In this document: piece after piece, positions 1-11,073 of the stretch
Numbering within the stretch: position 1 is the first letter of the stretch
Layout of the letters: every line of letters begins with the position of its first letter
NCBI GenBank assembly: GCA_022376925.1
Contig: JAIOJX010000025.1
Coordinates: 184,387,801-184,451,800, forward strand
Direction: 5' to 3'
Source: Tragulus kanchil
Taxonomy: Eukaryota; Chordata; Mammalia; Artiodactyla; Tragulidae
DNA length: 64,000 bases
Notes under the pieces: generated by a model
What the model was told of the DNA's origin: nothing
Databases searched by the model: none
The model's input: only the letters and a program-made list of their open reading frames with translations
Translations under genes and position numbers: made by a program

Positions 1-183
1 GCCCAAATTGCACATCTCCTGAACTCACGTTCCCATAGCACCAAAACAAAAAAATCTGAAAAGCCAGAGATACAGCACGAGCCGTTTTTCATTTATCACA
101 GAAAGCCGTCAAGGTCTTCCTCATCATCAAGCAGGTTCATTCACATACAAAGCATTTTTATCCTTCCCCAAGCATGAGTCGGC

Positions 184-392
184 TCTTCCCCGATGGTTCA
201 GCGGGTAAAGACTCCCCGCGCAATGCAGGAGACGCAGGAGACACGGGTTCGATCCCTGGGTCAGGAAAATTCCCTGGAAGAAGACTTGGAAACCCACTCT
301 AGTATTCATGCTTGGAAGGTCCATGGACAGAGGAGCCTGGCGGGCTACAGTTCACAGGGTCGCAAACAGGTGGACACAACGGAGCAGTCATA
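184..392 (+). mobile_element. Bov-tA SINE
   Basis: A tRNA-Glu-derived head with B-box GGTTCGATCCC is followed by the Bov body (GGAGCCTGGCGGGCTACAG) and a short GACACAACGGAGC end. A second copy is at 1259-1467 through D1. Confidence 0.9.
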
Positions 393-654
393 GTTGGATG
401 TGAAGCATGAGACCAGATGAAGTGACAAGAATGGAAACAACTCCGGATTACATATTAACACCTTGTCTTTAAACATCCCTCAGCCTCACGCGAGTGGTAA
501 AGGCTGGCCTCACCCGTCCCAATAATTCTTCCCACACTTCTACGTGGAGCAGGTCGGCTTTCTCCAGCTCCCGCTCCCAGATTTAACTCCAAGACGACCT
601 GCTCTCACAAGGACTTGCCCATGACTCAACTTGCCGTCATTACTGACAGTCTCA

Positions 655-862
655 GCGCTGCCTGGTGACTCAGACAGTAGAGAATCTGCCCGCAGGGTGG
701 GAGACCTGGGTTTGATCCCTGGGTTGGGAAGATCGCTTGGAGAAGGAAACGACTGACTACCCACTCCAGTGTTCCTGCCTGGAGCACCCCACGGACAGAG
801 GAGCCTGGAGGGCTACAGCCCACGGGGTCGCAGGGTCAGACACGACTGAGCACAGACACACG
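655..862 (+). mobile_element. Bov-tA SINE
   Basis: Same family, with GGTTTGATCCCTGGGTTGG and the GGAGCCTGGAGGGCTACAG body. Copied at 1730-1937 by D1. Confidence 0.9.
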
Positions 863-2564
863 CACATTATACCGTCTCCCCCAGAAGACAGTTATGCCCT
901 CAGCCCAGGTCCTATGAATGTGTTGCCTCACATGGCAAAGGGATTTTACAGATAGAATTAAATGAAGGATCTTGAAATGAAGACATCGTCCCATATTATC
1001 CAGGTGGGCCCTGTGTAATTACCAGGCACCTGAGAGGAGGAAGGTGAGAAGGCCCAAGTCAGGAATAGGAAACGTGGCCGCGGGAGCAGGGGTGCAGCGC
1101 TGCCCCCTACAGTCTGGAAAAGGCAAGGACGCAAAGTACACCCTTCACAAAATTGACTCAAAATGGCCCCTGGATAGCACATTCCGCCTTTTCGAACGTA
1201 AGCCCAAGAGTTCATTCACATACAAAGCATTTTTATCCTTCCCCAAGCATGAGTCGGCTCTTCCCCGATGGTTCAGCGGGTAAAGACTCCCCGCGCAATG
1301 CAGGAGACGCAGGAGACACGGGTTCGATCCCTGGGTCAGGAAAATTCCCTGGAAGAAGACTTGGAAACCCACTCTAGTATTCATGCTTGGAAGGTCCATG
1401 GACAGAGGAGCCTGGCGGGCTACAGTTCACAGGGTCGCAAACAGGTGGACACAACGGAGCAGTCATAGTTGGATGTGAAGCATGAGACCAGATGAAGTGA
1501 CAAGAATGGAAACAACTCCGGATTACATATTAACACCTTGTCTTTAAACATCCCTCAGCCTCACGCGAGTGGTAAAGGCTGGCCTCACCCGTCCCAATAA
1601 TTCTTCCCACACTTCTACGTGGAGCAGGTCGGCTTTCTCCAGCTCCCGCTCCCAGATTTAACTCCAAGACGACCTGCTCTCACAAGGACTTGCCCATGAC
1701 TCAACTTGCCGTCATTACTGACAGTCTCAGCGCTGCCTGGTGACTCAGACAGTAGAGAATCTGCCCGCAGGGTGGGAGACCTGGGTTTGATCCCTGGGTT
1801 GGGAAGATCGCTTGGAGAAGGAAACGACTGACTACCCACTCCAGTGTTCCTGCCTGGAGCACCCCACGGACAGAGGAGCCTGGAGGGCTACAGCCCACGG
1901 GGTCGCAGGGTCAGACACGACTGAGCACAGACACACGCACATTATACCGTCTCCCCCAGAAGACAGTTATGCCCTCAGCCCAGGTCCTATGAATGTGTTG
2001 CCTCACATGGCAAAGGGATTTTACAGATAGAATTAAATGAAGGATCTTGAAATGAAGACATCGTCCCATATTATCCAGGTGGGCCCTGTGTAATTACCAG
2101 GCACCTGAGAGGAGGAAGGTGAGAAGGCCCAAGTCAGGAATAGGAAACGTGGCCGCGGGAGCAGGGGTGCAGCGCTGCCCCCTACAGTCTGGAAAAGGCA
2201 AGGACGCAAAGTACACCCTTCACAAAATTGACTCAAAATGGCCCCTGGACCCAACTGTGAGATGCAGCCATAAACTCCTGGCCCAAGAGGAGACCTAGAT
2301 GACCCGTAGGGTGATGCCTCTTAGATGCAGCTTCAAAGGCACAGTGCACGAAGGAAACGAGGTCGTGTCTCTGAGCCTCTAGAAGGAATACAGGAAATGC
2401 CAGTAGCCGGGAAAACAATTGCCTTCCTTTGAGAAGAGCCCCAACCACAGAGGCGGACCTGAAGCAAAAAAGGGCAGGGTCCTTGCAGCTTAACCCTGAC
2501 CTCTGGCCACCTCCCAGGGGTGGACAACTCATCTAAGTGGGACCAAGATTTTCTTTTGTTGTCC

Positions 2565-2965
2565 GACTGTTTTTTTTAATGGGAGGGTAATGATGTGACA
2601 ATATTCTGATGGTTTCTGCCGTTCACGCCAGGAGTCAGCCATAGAATTCGTAGCCCCACACCCCTGCCTCCCTCCCCACCCCGCCCCCTCGGCGGCCCCA
2701 GAGCACCGGCTTCAGGTTCCCGGAGTCAGGGGCACATTCCCACTGGCACTCTCCTTTCCGTATGGTGATCTGTGTGTTTCACTACCGCTCTCTCCGCTGT
2801 GTCCCAAAGTCAGGCCTCCATGTCTGCATCTCCACGGCTGCCCCATGGGTAGGTTCCTCAGTACCGTCTTTGTAGATTCCGTTTCTACGCGTTAATGTGT
2901 GATATTTGCCTGTCTGTTTCTGACTTACTTCACTTTGTATAATAGGCTCTAGGCTCATCCCACCA
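2565..2965 (-). mobile_element. L1 3' UTR fragment (ruminant L1)
   Basis: It reads as the reverse of the ruminant L1 3' end, starting with a T-run and ending at the CTTTGTATAATAGGCTCTAG block. Confidence 0.7.
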
Positions 2966-3229
2966 ACTTTTGAAGCTTGAATGGAGAGGGTGAAGCTGGT
3001 TGAAGCCGTGTGTGTAAATTCCAGGTGCTGAGGTCACCGTGGGTCTCACCACCATAATCAGGTCGTGGAGGTGGGGACAGCAGAGAGGTTGACTGCTGCC
3101 TCGGGGCCTGGTCCCCGCCAGCGGGCGGCTGTGGAGAGGGCTCTGGACCCCATGGGGCTCCGTCCTCAGCCTGACCCCCACAGCTCACAGCTCACCCGCC
3201 AGCCCCCAGCCAGAGGGCCTGCAGGTCCC

Positions 3230-3345
3230 CCAGAGAAGACCGCTCTCCACCTCTCCCTGTCTCCCCCGCTCCGCTCCGTCTCCCTCTCTCTCTCCCTCAC
3301 TCCCTCTCTCCCTTTCTTCCCCTCTCCCTCTCTGCAGCAAAGACC
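3230..3345 (+). repeat. CT-rich low-complexity tract
   Basis: Long runs of CTCC/TCTC on the plus strand with no other recognisable content. Confidence 0.75.
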
Positions 3346-3866
3346 ACAGCCCTCCTGACTGTGGGCAGAGCGGGGCCTCAAAACCCGCACGCAGGGTCTT
3401 ACGCACGTGCCTGTGAGCCTGCTCCACCCCGACTGCATTTCCCCTCACAGAGCAGAGCTTTCCGTCTTAATGAAGTCCAGCCTGCCTGCCATGTCCTGCT
3501 TGGATCGTGGGCTTGACGGTGCATCTAGAGGCATCACCATCGGCGGGGCACTGGGGCTCTAGGCGCCATGGTGTGCGCTACCTTTGAGCCTATGGCAGCA
3601 GGGACACGATCCTACGTTTTGAATGAGTTTTCTGAACTGTGTCTGGATTCTTTTCCTTTTTTCTGCCTCTAGATGTTCTGTGGCTCCTGCACCCCGTGTG
3701 GGAGAGCCTGGCTTTGCCCCGTGTATGACCTGTGCTCCATCATCAAAAACCCGGTGACCGTATCCGTGAGGGTCTACCTCTGGGCTCCTTCTTCTGTTCC
3801 ATTGATCTGGTAGTCGGTTGTTTCACCAGGACATCGTGTCTTTTCTACATTGTTTCTTTTTTTTTT

Positions 3867-3914
3867 AATACGGAACGCTTCATGAATTTTGCGTGTCATC
3901 CTTGCGCAGGGGCC

Positions 3915-3964
<50 letters not shown>

Positions 3965-3971
3965 TGAGCAC
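3867..3971 (-). pseudogene. Retroposed U6 snRNA copy
   Basis: About 105 nt on the minus strand match U6 nearly end to end: it starts GTGCTCACTTCGGCAGC and contains the ACAGAGAAGATTAGCA catalytic block and the 3' CGCAAAATTCATGAAGCG stretch. Instead of the Pol III oligo-T terminator it ends in about ten A residues, and there are several substitutions (for example CTCA for CTCG at the 5' end). This is typical of LINE-mediated retroposition, so a pseudogene is likely. It sits within L1-derived DNA. Confidence 0.9.
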
Positions 3972-4860
3972 TAAATTTGTTTTCAGTTGGGGGGTAATTG
4001 CTTTTCAATAGTGTGTTGGCTTCTGCCACAACGCGAACCAGCCGTAAGTATACGTGTGTCCCTCCCTCCTGAGCCTTTCCCTCAGCACGCTGAGCTCTCC
4101 GTGTTAGAAGCGCCTTCCCTTAGCTACCTGTTCTGCATGTGGTAATGCATCCGTTTCAACGCTGCTCTCTCAGTGGCTCCCACCCTCCCCGCCGCCTGCT
4201 GTGTCCACAGTCTGTGCCTTCCGTCCGCATCTCTAGTCCCGCCCTGCAAGTAGGTTCATCCGTACCGTCTTTCTAGAGTCCATATATAGGAGTTAAGACA
4301 CATTATTTGTTTTTCTCCTTCTGGTTTACTTCACTCTGTATTCCAGGCTCTACTACGCCTCACTAGAACAGACTCAGCTGCGTTCCCTTGTATGGCTGAG
4401 TACTAGTCCATCGCATACATGTGCCACAGCCGTATCCAGTCATCTCTCAATGAACGTCTAGGTGGCTTCCGCGTCTTAGCTGTGGTCAGTAGTGCTGCAA
4501 TGAACACTGGTGTGCACGTGGCTTTCTCAGGTACGGCTTTCACAGAGTATATGCCCAGGAGGGACATTGCTGGGTCATACGGTGTTTGTATTCCTAGTTT
4601 TTTAAGGAATCTCCATACTGTTCTCTATAATGGCTGCATCAGCTTACATCCCCATAAACACAGCAAGAGGGTCTCTCTCCTCACTCTCTCCAGCATTTCT
4701 TTCTGGTAGATTTTTCGATGATGGCCATTCTGACCAGCGTCACGCGATGTCTTGATTACTGCCACTTTACGGCAAGTCTTGAAATCAAGTAACTCGGTTC
4801 TCCTACTTGGGCTTCTCCTTCAATGCTGAGTTGGCTATTCTGGTGTATTTTGGATGTATA
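3972..4860 (-). mobile_element. L1 fragment, 3' UTR into ORF2, reverse strand
   Basis: Typical antisense L1 phrases are present (GGCTGAGTACTAGTCCAT, AGTGCTGCAATGAACA, TTTTTTAAGGAATCTCCATA). Similar DNA at about 3460-3850 may belong to the same or a second L1 piece broken by the U6 insertion. Confidence 0.8.
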
Positions 4861-5768
4861 GTTAGATCTATCCACTTTTGACTTGCTGTCTAATTTAGCC
4901 TCATCCTTAGAATCATAGCCACGGAATCCGTGGTTTGGATGTGTTTGCTATATATGCATATAGTAAATAGGTGCTCATTCAACAGAAAGCAGACGTCTGT
5001 GTCCCACCTCCCGTCAGCCTGTGCACGGAGCCCGGTGGCACGGCTCATGCTTTGGAAAGCTGGTGCCGGGCAACACTGAACGCCCCCGAGACGAGAGACC
5101 AGAGCTCCACACCTGCCTCTCCCGCTCACCGACCTCAGACAGAGGTGCCCTCCGGATCCCCGGTCCTGCGTCCTCCCATCTGTACAAGGGGTTCCGTGAA
5201 GCAAGTATCTGTTGGACCCCGCCCGACACTGGCCAGGACTACCCAGGACAGCATCTGCCTGAGCAGAGGACCACAGAGCCCCAGGCTGGCCCAAGCTTCC
5301 ACTCTCTGCTGCCTTAAGACTGGGCCAGGGACGGAGCCCTCCAGCCTCCACCTGGGGTCAGAAAGCTGAAGCCCAGAGCAGGGTCAGCTCCTGTCCCTCA
5401 GGCCTCTTCTTTCCCTCTGGAGCGTAGACAGCATCAGAGAGAAAAGCTGCTTGTCCTTCTCCTTACACTGGTCACCCCGAATCCTATTCACATAGGGAGA
5501 TGGGGATAAATCCAACAACCCGGTGTGGTTTAATGGCAGGAACACCGGAGTGAGAAGCCCAACATCTGGCTTACATAACATGTCCGGGACCTGACAGCGG
5601 CATCGTCGTCACCTCTCTGAGACCCAACTGCCTTCTGTGTAAACAAGAAAAGTCCTACTTAGCTCCAAGGACGGGTGTGAAGATTCCACAACAGAACATA
5701 GTCTCCGTCTCCCAGCACGAAGCCTGACGCCCTGTAGGTATTCAACAGATGTCGGTGAGACCTGAGCT
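4861..5768. other. Intergenic DNA without recognised content
   Basis: Open frames of up to 153 codons occur but overlap on both strands in GC-rich sequence and show no protein family. Nothing further can be supported. Confidence 0.5.
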
Positions 5769-5769
5769 G

Positions 5770-6225
5770 GAATGAATAACCCTATCGTCGAGGCTATGGT
5801 TTTCCCAGTAGTCATGTGTGGATGTGAGAGCTGGAGCATCAAGAAGGCCGAGCACCAAAGAAGAGATGCTTTGGACTGTGGTGTGGAGAAGACTCTTAGG
5901 AGTCCCTTGAACTGCAGATCAAACCAGTCCACCCTAAAGGAAACCAACCCTGACTAGTCACGGGAAGGACGGCTGCTGAAGCTGAAGCTCCAGCCCTCTG
6001 GCCACCTGACGCGAAGAGCCGACTCAACCGGGGAAGACCCTGGTGCTGGGAAAGACGGAAGGCAGGAGGAGAAGGGGAGCACAGGGTGAGGTGGTTGGAT
6101 GGCACCACTGAGTCAAAGGACATGAGCTTGAGCAAGCCCTGGAGAACAGCGGACAGGGCAGCCCGGCGTGCTGCCGTCCACGGGGTCACAGGGTCGGACA
6201 CAACTTGATGACTAAACAACAAACG
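5770..6225 (+). mobile_element. BovB 3' end fragment
   Basis: It encodes remnants of the BovB reverse transcriptase C-terminus (VEAMVFPVVMCGCESW, IKKAEHQRRDA), then the non-coding tail with GAAGACCCTGGTGCTGGGAA and a SINE-like ACAACTTGATGACTAAACAACAA end. Confidence 0.85.
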
Positions 6226-7375
6226 ATATCGCCTCCTAGTGTGTAGAGATGGCGGGACCCATACAGACGCCCGACGTATTGCCAGGGAACCAGTGTTTCT
6301 CATGGGGGCTGGTGTGCACTCTATCGGTCTGAACAGGTTTTTTCCTGTGTGCTGTCATCTGTGTGCACGATGATTGGGCTTTTAAGAGGTTGCGAGCTTG
6401 GTCATGTTTAGGAAGGATCTACACTCAGTCCCCTACACGCCAGCCTTCAGGCTGTGAGCTTTCACAGGTCCTATCCATCCCCGTCAGGGCTGAGCACACG
6501 GCCGCCTGCCCTCCTCTCCACTGCGGGCAGTCCTCGAGCTCCACCGTCTCCCACCTCCTCGCCCCTCCAGTGGGCAACTCTTCTTTCTGTTCACGCGACG
6601 CCAGCCCCTGAATGCGGCTGTCCGACTTGCACGACCGTGCTTCTCGAGAACTGTGCGGTAAGACTTGAAGTGTCTTCTTTATTTTTTGAGTCTGTTTTTT
6701 ACATATCATTTGTGCAAACAGCATTATCAACCTCTTAGTTCAGTACGCTAGAGCCACCTGTGTTACCTGGGTACCTAGGCTCAGTTTGTGGGACTTACGA
6801 ACGTCCTCTCAAAGGGAACCCACTCATATGTAGGGAATGTGCTGTACTTGTTTTTTAAACCTGACTTGCCACGTCAATCAAGAAAGTACACAGGAGGAAT
6901 GCAGGGGAGAAGAGGGGAGAGGAGTGAAGAAAGGCAGGCGGGGAGGGAGGAGAGAGCAGGAAAGAACAGCAGCGTGTCTCCAGTGCTTGGGGCTATGTAT
7001 CGATTCTAGACCTACTCAGAGAGCTGAGCACAGGCCCCGCGAGGAAAAGAAAATTGAACCGGTTCCACGGGTTGGTTTTCCACACCAGCCTTCTCATCTG
7101 TTGCCCACCCCTGCCTCCTTGTGGACATTCTTCACATTGCTTGGATTTTCAGAAATGGAAGGGTTGGCATTGGAAAATAAGACACAAAACAGACTATATG
7201 CAAATTCCTATTTTTCAGAAGTACCTTTCCTAGAAGCCTAATCTTCCCAGATCTTTTCGTTGGCAAAGATCCCATAGTAATACGCTTACTCTTTATTTTT
7301 TAATGGGGACATACTATATATAAGCTTTCTCTTGACCACACATCCGTTGTTCATAAATATACTGGTGTAGCATAA
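6226..7375. other. Intergenic DNA without recognised content
   Basis: A purine-rich patch (AGGGGAGAGGAG type) lies at about 6900-6965. No gene or mobile element is recognised. Confidence 0.5.
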
Positions 7376-7378
7376 CTT

Positions 7379-7592
7379 TGGGGTTTCCCTGGTGGCTCAG
7401 TTGGTGAAGAATCTGCCGATAGTGCAGGAGGCCTGAATTCAGTTCCTGGGTCGAGAAGATCCCCTGGAGAAGGAAACGGCAACCCCCGCCAGTGTTCTCA
7501 CCTGGCGAATCCCATGGGCAGAAGAGCCTGGTGGGCTACAGTCCATGCGGTCGCCAGAATCGGACACAACTTCGCGACTAAACCACCACCAC
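7379..7592 (+). mobile_element. Bov-tA SINE
   Basis: It begins GGGGTTTCCCTGGTGGCTCA and carries the standard body and a CACCACCACC-like tail. Confidence 0.9.
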
Positions 7593-7769
7593 CACGGTGG
7601 AAAATAATGTTTTCAGTTTTCAGAGGTTCCCCACTGCCTCCAAGATAAAACTCACTAAACAAAGACACTTCGTGACCCAGTCCTGCCAAGGCAGCCTCCC
7701 CTCCACACCCCGCCGCCCCCCAGCAGCGGGGAGACTCCACAGCTCCCCAGTAACGGCTTTGATCAGAGG

Positions 7770-7960
7770 CCAAGCTTGGACCCAGACCAGAGTTCAAACA
7801 CCCATCTTCCTCTCCTCCTCAGCTGTGTGACTCTGGGTGTGTTACCTAACCTCTCTGCGCTCGTTCCTCATCTGTAAAAAGGGGACAATAATAGCACCTG
7901 CCTCCTGGCGCTGCTGGAGGGTTCAATGCCGTGAAGCATGAAGACTGTCTTACGAAGGTT
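7770..7960 (+). mobile_element. MIR SINE fragment
   Basis: Ancient MIR core: GCTGTGTGACTCTGGG, CTCATCTGTAAAAAGGGG and ACAATAATAGCACCTGCCT in the right order. Confidence 0.75.
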
Positions 7961-7994
7961 ACACGACCCCCAAAGCTTTAGCTGCTCCCCATGT

Positions 7995-8890
7995 GCAGTG
8001 TGCTAAGTCACTGGGTCGTGTCTGACTCTTTCGGACTCCATGGACGATAGCCCACAAGCTCCTCTGTCCACAGGACTCCCCAGGCAGCGATCCCGGAGGG
8101 CGTGGCCAGGCCCTCCCCCAGGGGACCTTCCTGACCCAGGGATCGAACCCGCGTCTCTTCCTTCTCCCGCATTGGCAGGTGGGTTCCTCGCCACGGCGCC
8201 ACCCGGGAGGCCCCTATCAGACAACTAATACGGGGCTCCTCCCATGGAGGAACCGTCACGCGGCTCAGAGTCTGGGTGCCGCAGGCAACGGCCACCCCAG
8301 ACGCCCCTTCTGGGTCCTGGATCTGTTTCTCTCGAGAGGCAGCTGACAGGCAACGGGGTGTCAGGCTGAGCTGAGGAGCAGGGTGGCCTGACGCACGCAC
8401 ACAGCGGAGTGAGGACCACCCGGGCAGCCAGGAGGCCGCCGGCACCGCGCATCACCCCTGCGGCCGCGGCGAGCGCGTCTCGGGTCCGCCCTGTGGAGCT
8501 CTGGAGCACCAGACACCGCGCTGTCGGCCGCGGGCCTCGGCTGTGCACCGGATCTCAGAACTGCTCGTCTCCTGGCAAGGTGCTTAGTGACCCCCGCAGC
8601 ACCTGCGCTGACCGAGCCGGGAAGTGCTCTGGGCGGTAGTTTCTAAGCGTCACCAAAACGGCTATGGAATGACTGGCCCGTAAGGAGGCCAGTCCCTGGT
8701 TCCGCTGACAGCGCCACCAAGTGGACATTTTAAAATAGACACTGTGTGGTCCAGCCTTTGAGGTCCTCCTGGACTCTCTGCGACCCCCTGGACGGCAGCA
8801 CCCCAGGCGTCCCTGCCCTTCACCATCTCCCAGAGCTGGCTCAAGCTCACATCCATTGAGTCGGTGATGCCGTCCAACCACCTCACTAAG
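7995..8890 (-). mobile_element. Bov-tA SINE (7995-8215) and BovB tail fragment (8735-8890), both reverse strand
   Basis: Reverse-strand Bov-tA signature with GGGATCGAACCCGCGTCTC; then, after about 500 bp of unrecognised GC-rich DNA, a BovB tail with TCCATTGAGTCGGTGATGCC. Confidence 0.8.
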
Positions 8891-8899
8891 TATACAGTA

Positions 8900-9066
8900 G
8901 TTGCCTAGTAAGAACCGACGGCATAGCTCAGGGAGCTCTTCTCTTTGGTGATCTAAAGGAGAGAGAAATCCAAGGAAGAGCCAATCTGTGTATACCTGGG
9001 GCTGATTCGCTGACACAACACTGTAAAGCAACTATACTCCAGTGAGGAAAGGAAAAAAAAAAAACA
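8900..9066 (+). mobile_element. L1 3' end with poly-A
   Basis: Ruminant L1 3' end (ACTGTAAAGCAACTATACTC) followed by an A-rich tail. Confidence 0.7.
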
Positions 9067-9194
9067 CCTTGGATCTTAAAGCATTCCTTTTCTACAGGTG
9101 CAGTCACGGGCGCCTGAAACCCGCCAGCGCCCTGAGCCGAAACACTGATTCAGGGCACGTCTGCCTCTCTGCGGCCCACCAGCTTCGCTGCTGC

Positions 9195-9740
9195 CGCCGC
9201 TGTTTAGTTGTTCAGTAGTGTCCGATTCTCGGCAACCCCACGGTCTATAGCCCCCCAGGCTCCTCTGTCCAGGGAAGACCCAGAACCATGGAGACAAGAG
9301 CAGACTGGGCTTACCAGGGCCTGGGGGCGGGGGCCGGAGAAGCAGCTGCTAGTGGATTCAGGCTGCATCGGGGTGAACGTGTCTGCGAACTAGACGGAGG
9401 AGGGGTCCCGGCCCCCGAGCCCCGGGCTGCGCTGCGGCTCCGCTGCTCAGGCGCGTCTGACTCTGCAGCCCCGTGGACCGTGGCCCCCGGCTCCTCTGTC
9501 CATGGGGTTCTCCGAGTAAGAAGACTGGAGTGGGCTGCCCTGCCCTCCTCCAGGGGACCTTGGTGACTCAGGGTGAACCCAGGTCTCCCGCACGGCAGGC
9601 AGATTCTTTACCACTGAGCTACTTGGAAAGCCCCTCCATATGTCCTCGTGACCCCACAGACTGTAACCTACGAGGCCATTCTGTCCATGACATTTTCCAG
9701 GCAAGAATACTGAAGTGGGTTGCCATTTCCTTCTGCATGT
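9195..9740 (-). mobile_element. Cluster of reverse-strand Bov-tA SINE pieces
   Basis: 9449-9633 is nearly full length. Shorter pieces at 9195-9275 and 9634-9735 flank it. Confidence 0.75.
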
Positions 9741-9839
9741 GAACATAATGACACCACACTTTTTACTTCAAAATGGTTAATTTTATGCTATGTGAATTTT
9801 ACCTCAATTTTTACAAAAAGTTTAAATGTTTTTAAAAGA

Positions 9840-10175
9840 ATTAAAGAAGAAAAGCCATGGTAAGCAGGAGCGCTGTGCGACGACATAGAGGGGTGGGATG
9901 GGAGGGATATACGTATGACTAATCTGGGATCATACATATCTGTAAACAACAAAACTCTGTAAAAGTAAAAAAGTAAAATAAAAATTTAAAAAAAAAAAAA
10001 CAGTAACATCATTTTTAAAAAAAGGCTTTGTAGGGAAAAAAAAGAAAAAAAAGGCTTTGTGAACAACAGTCATCTGGTGACTGGGGTCCTGGGCTCAGTT
10101 CTGCCACCTACTGGCCAAAAGCGTGGCACGTCACTGCTGTGAGCCTCGGCTTTCTCATCTGTAAAATGGGCTGGA
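9840..10175 (+). mobile_element. L1 3' end (9840-10010) followed by MIR fragment (10078-10175)
   Basis: GGGTGGGATGGGAGGGATAT and AACAAAACTCTGTAAAAG with an A-rich tail mark the L1; TTTCTCATCTGTAAAATGGG marks the MIR. Confidence 0.7.
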
Positions 10176-10429
10176 TGGCACCACCAGCTCTCCGTCTGAG
10201 CAGCCCGTGTCAGTCACACGCAGCACCGCTTCTAGACGCACAGACCACCCTTCAGATCCTGGTCCACCCGCGAGGGAATCCTGCCCCTGTCTCTGTGCTG
10301 AAAACACTCACTTCAGGGTGTGAACCCGCCTCCCTTTCCAGAACGCCAAGCTAGAGGGCACCAGCACCTGTGATTCCGAGGCATCCATCTTTGACAGTGT
10401 GTGACACGCCTCTTGATGAAAGAAGACAA

Positions 10430-10967
10430 CCCCGTGAACGAAGGGCTTTTATTAGGAAGCTCCACACCACACGTCACAAGCCGGTCTCGCAGGCACGGGG
10501 CAGCCGCACGGGAAGAAGACACCTTAACAGAATCCACGGGATTTCGCTTGTACCACAGAGGAGTTTTAAGGCAGATGCATTCGAGGCTCCAAAAACCACA
10601 CCTGTGATAGAGGCGTGACCCTCAAACACAACTCAGGCTCCAAACGCCCCCGACCCCAGCGAAGCTCCGCACGAGCCGGGTGGACGGCCGCTGCCGGGGC
10701 TCAGACGCAGGGTCTCCAAAGCAATTCTCTACAGCACGGAAGCCGGGGGTCGTCCTGAGACCTCCCGGATTTAACACGGAACAGCGCTGGGAGTGGGCCC
10801 CATGAGCTGTTACTTCACATACACTCTGCGTCCTGGACCAAAAGCGCACTAGGGGAGAGAGAAACAGGCCTCACTACCGCGGACCACAGGCAGGGTTACA
10901 GAAAACGCACGGCCACACGCGGCCACGTGACAGACGGACAGCTCTTCTGACGGCTGTGAGACAAAGC
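10430..10967 (-). other. QDPR: QDPR 3' untranslated region
   Basis: About 540 nt follow the stop codon before a canonical AATAAA on the minus strand at 10448-10453, so cleavage is expected near 10430. The exact end is inferred, not seen. Confidence 0.65.
10448..10453 (-). terminator. Likely QDPR polyadenylation signal (AATAAA)
   Basis: This AATAAA hexamer on the minus strand lies about 515 nt after the QDPR stop. I did not see an earlier canonical hexamer in that interval. Confidence 0.6.
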
Positions 10968-11073
10968 CTACAGAGACGCTGGGCTGAGCTCCGTCTTTCC
11001 GTCCGTGGTCACCACCTGGATTAGGCTTCCTGAGCTCGGTCGGTTTTTCTCTGTGATCCAGTCATAGAAGGTT
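10968..11073 (-). CDS. QDPR: QDPR coding exon 7 with stop codon
   Basis: It encodes the rest of Glu208 to Leu242 and a TAG stop ([17 protein letters not shown]...). The acceptor is TTCTAG. It forms the C-terminal helix and strand of the dimer interface region. Single copy. Confidence 0.96.

Larger units (their letters stand above)
135..2249 (+). repeat. Direct duplication D1 (two 1040-bp copies)
   Basis: 135-1174 and 1210-2249 read the same; 35 unrelated bases lie between. The unit carries two Bov-tA SINEs and intergenic DNA. I saw no mismatch between the copies. Confidence 0.95.

Noticed and set aside
3867..3971. A functional U6 snRNA gene
   Set aside because: The 3' end is poly-A rather than oligo-T and several conserved positions are changed.
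4890..5369. 153- and 132-codon frames on opposite strands
   Set aside because: They overlap each other, have ordinary composition and show no recognisable domain; treated as chance frames in intergenic DNA.
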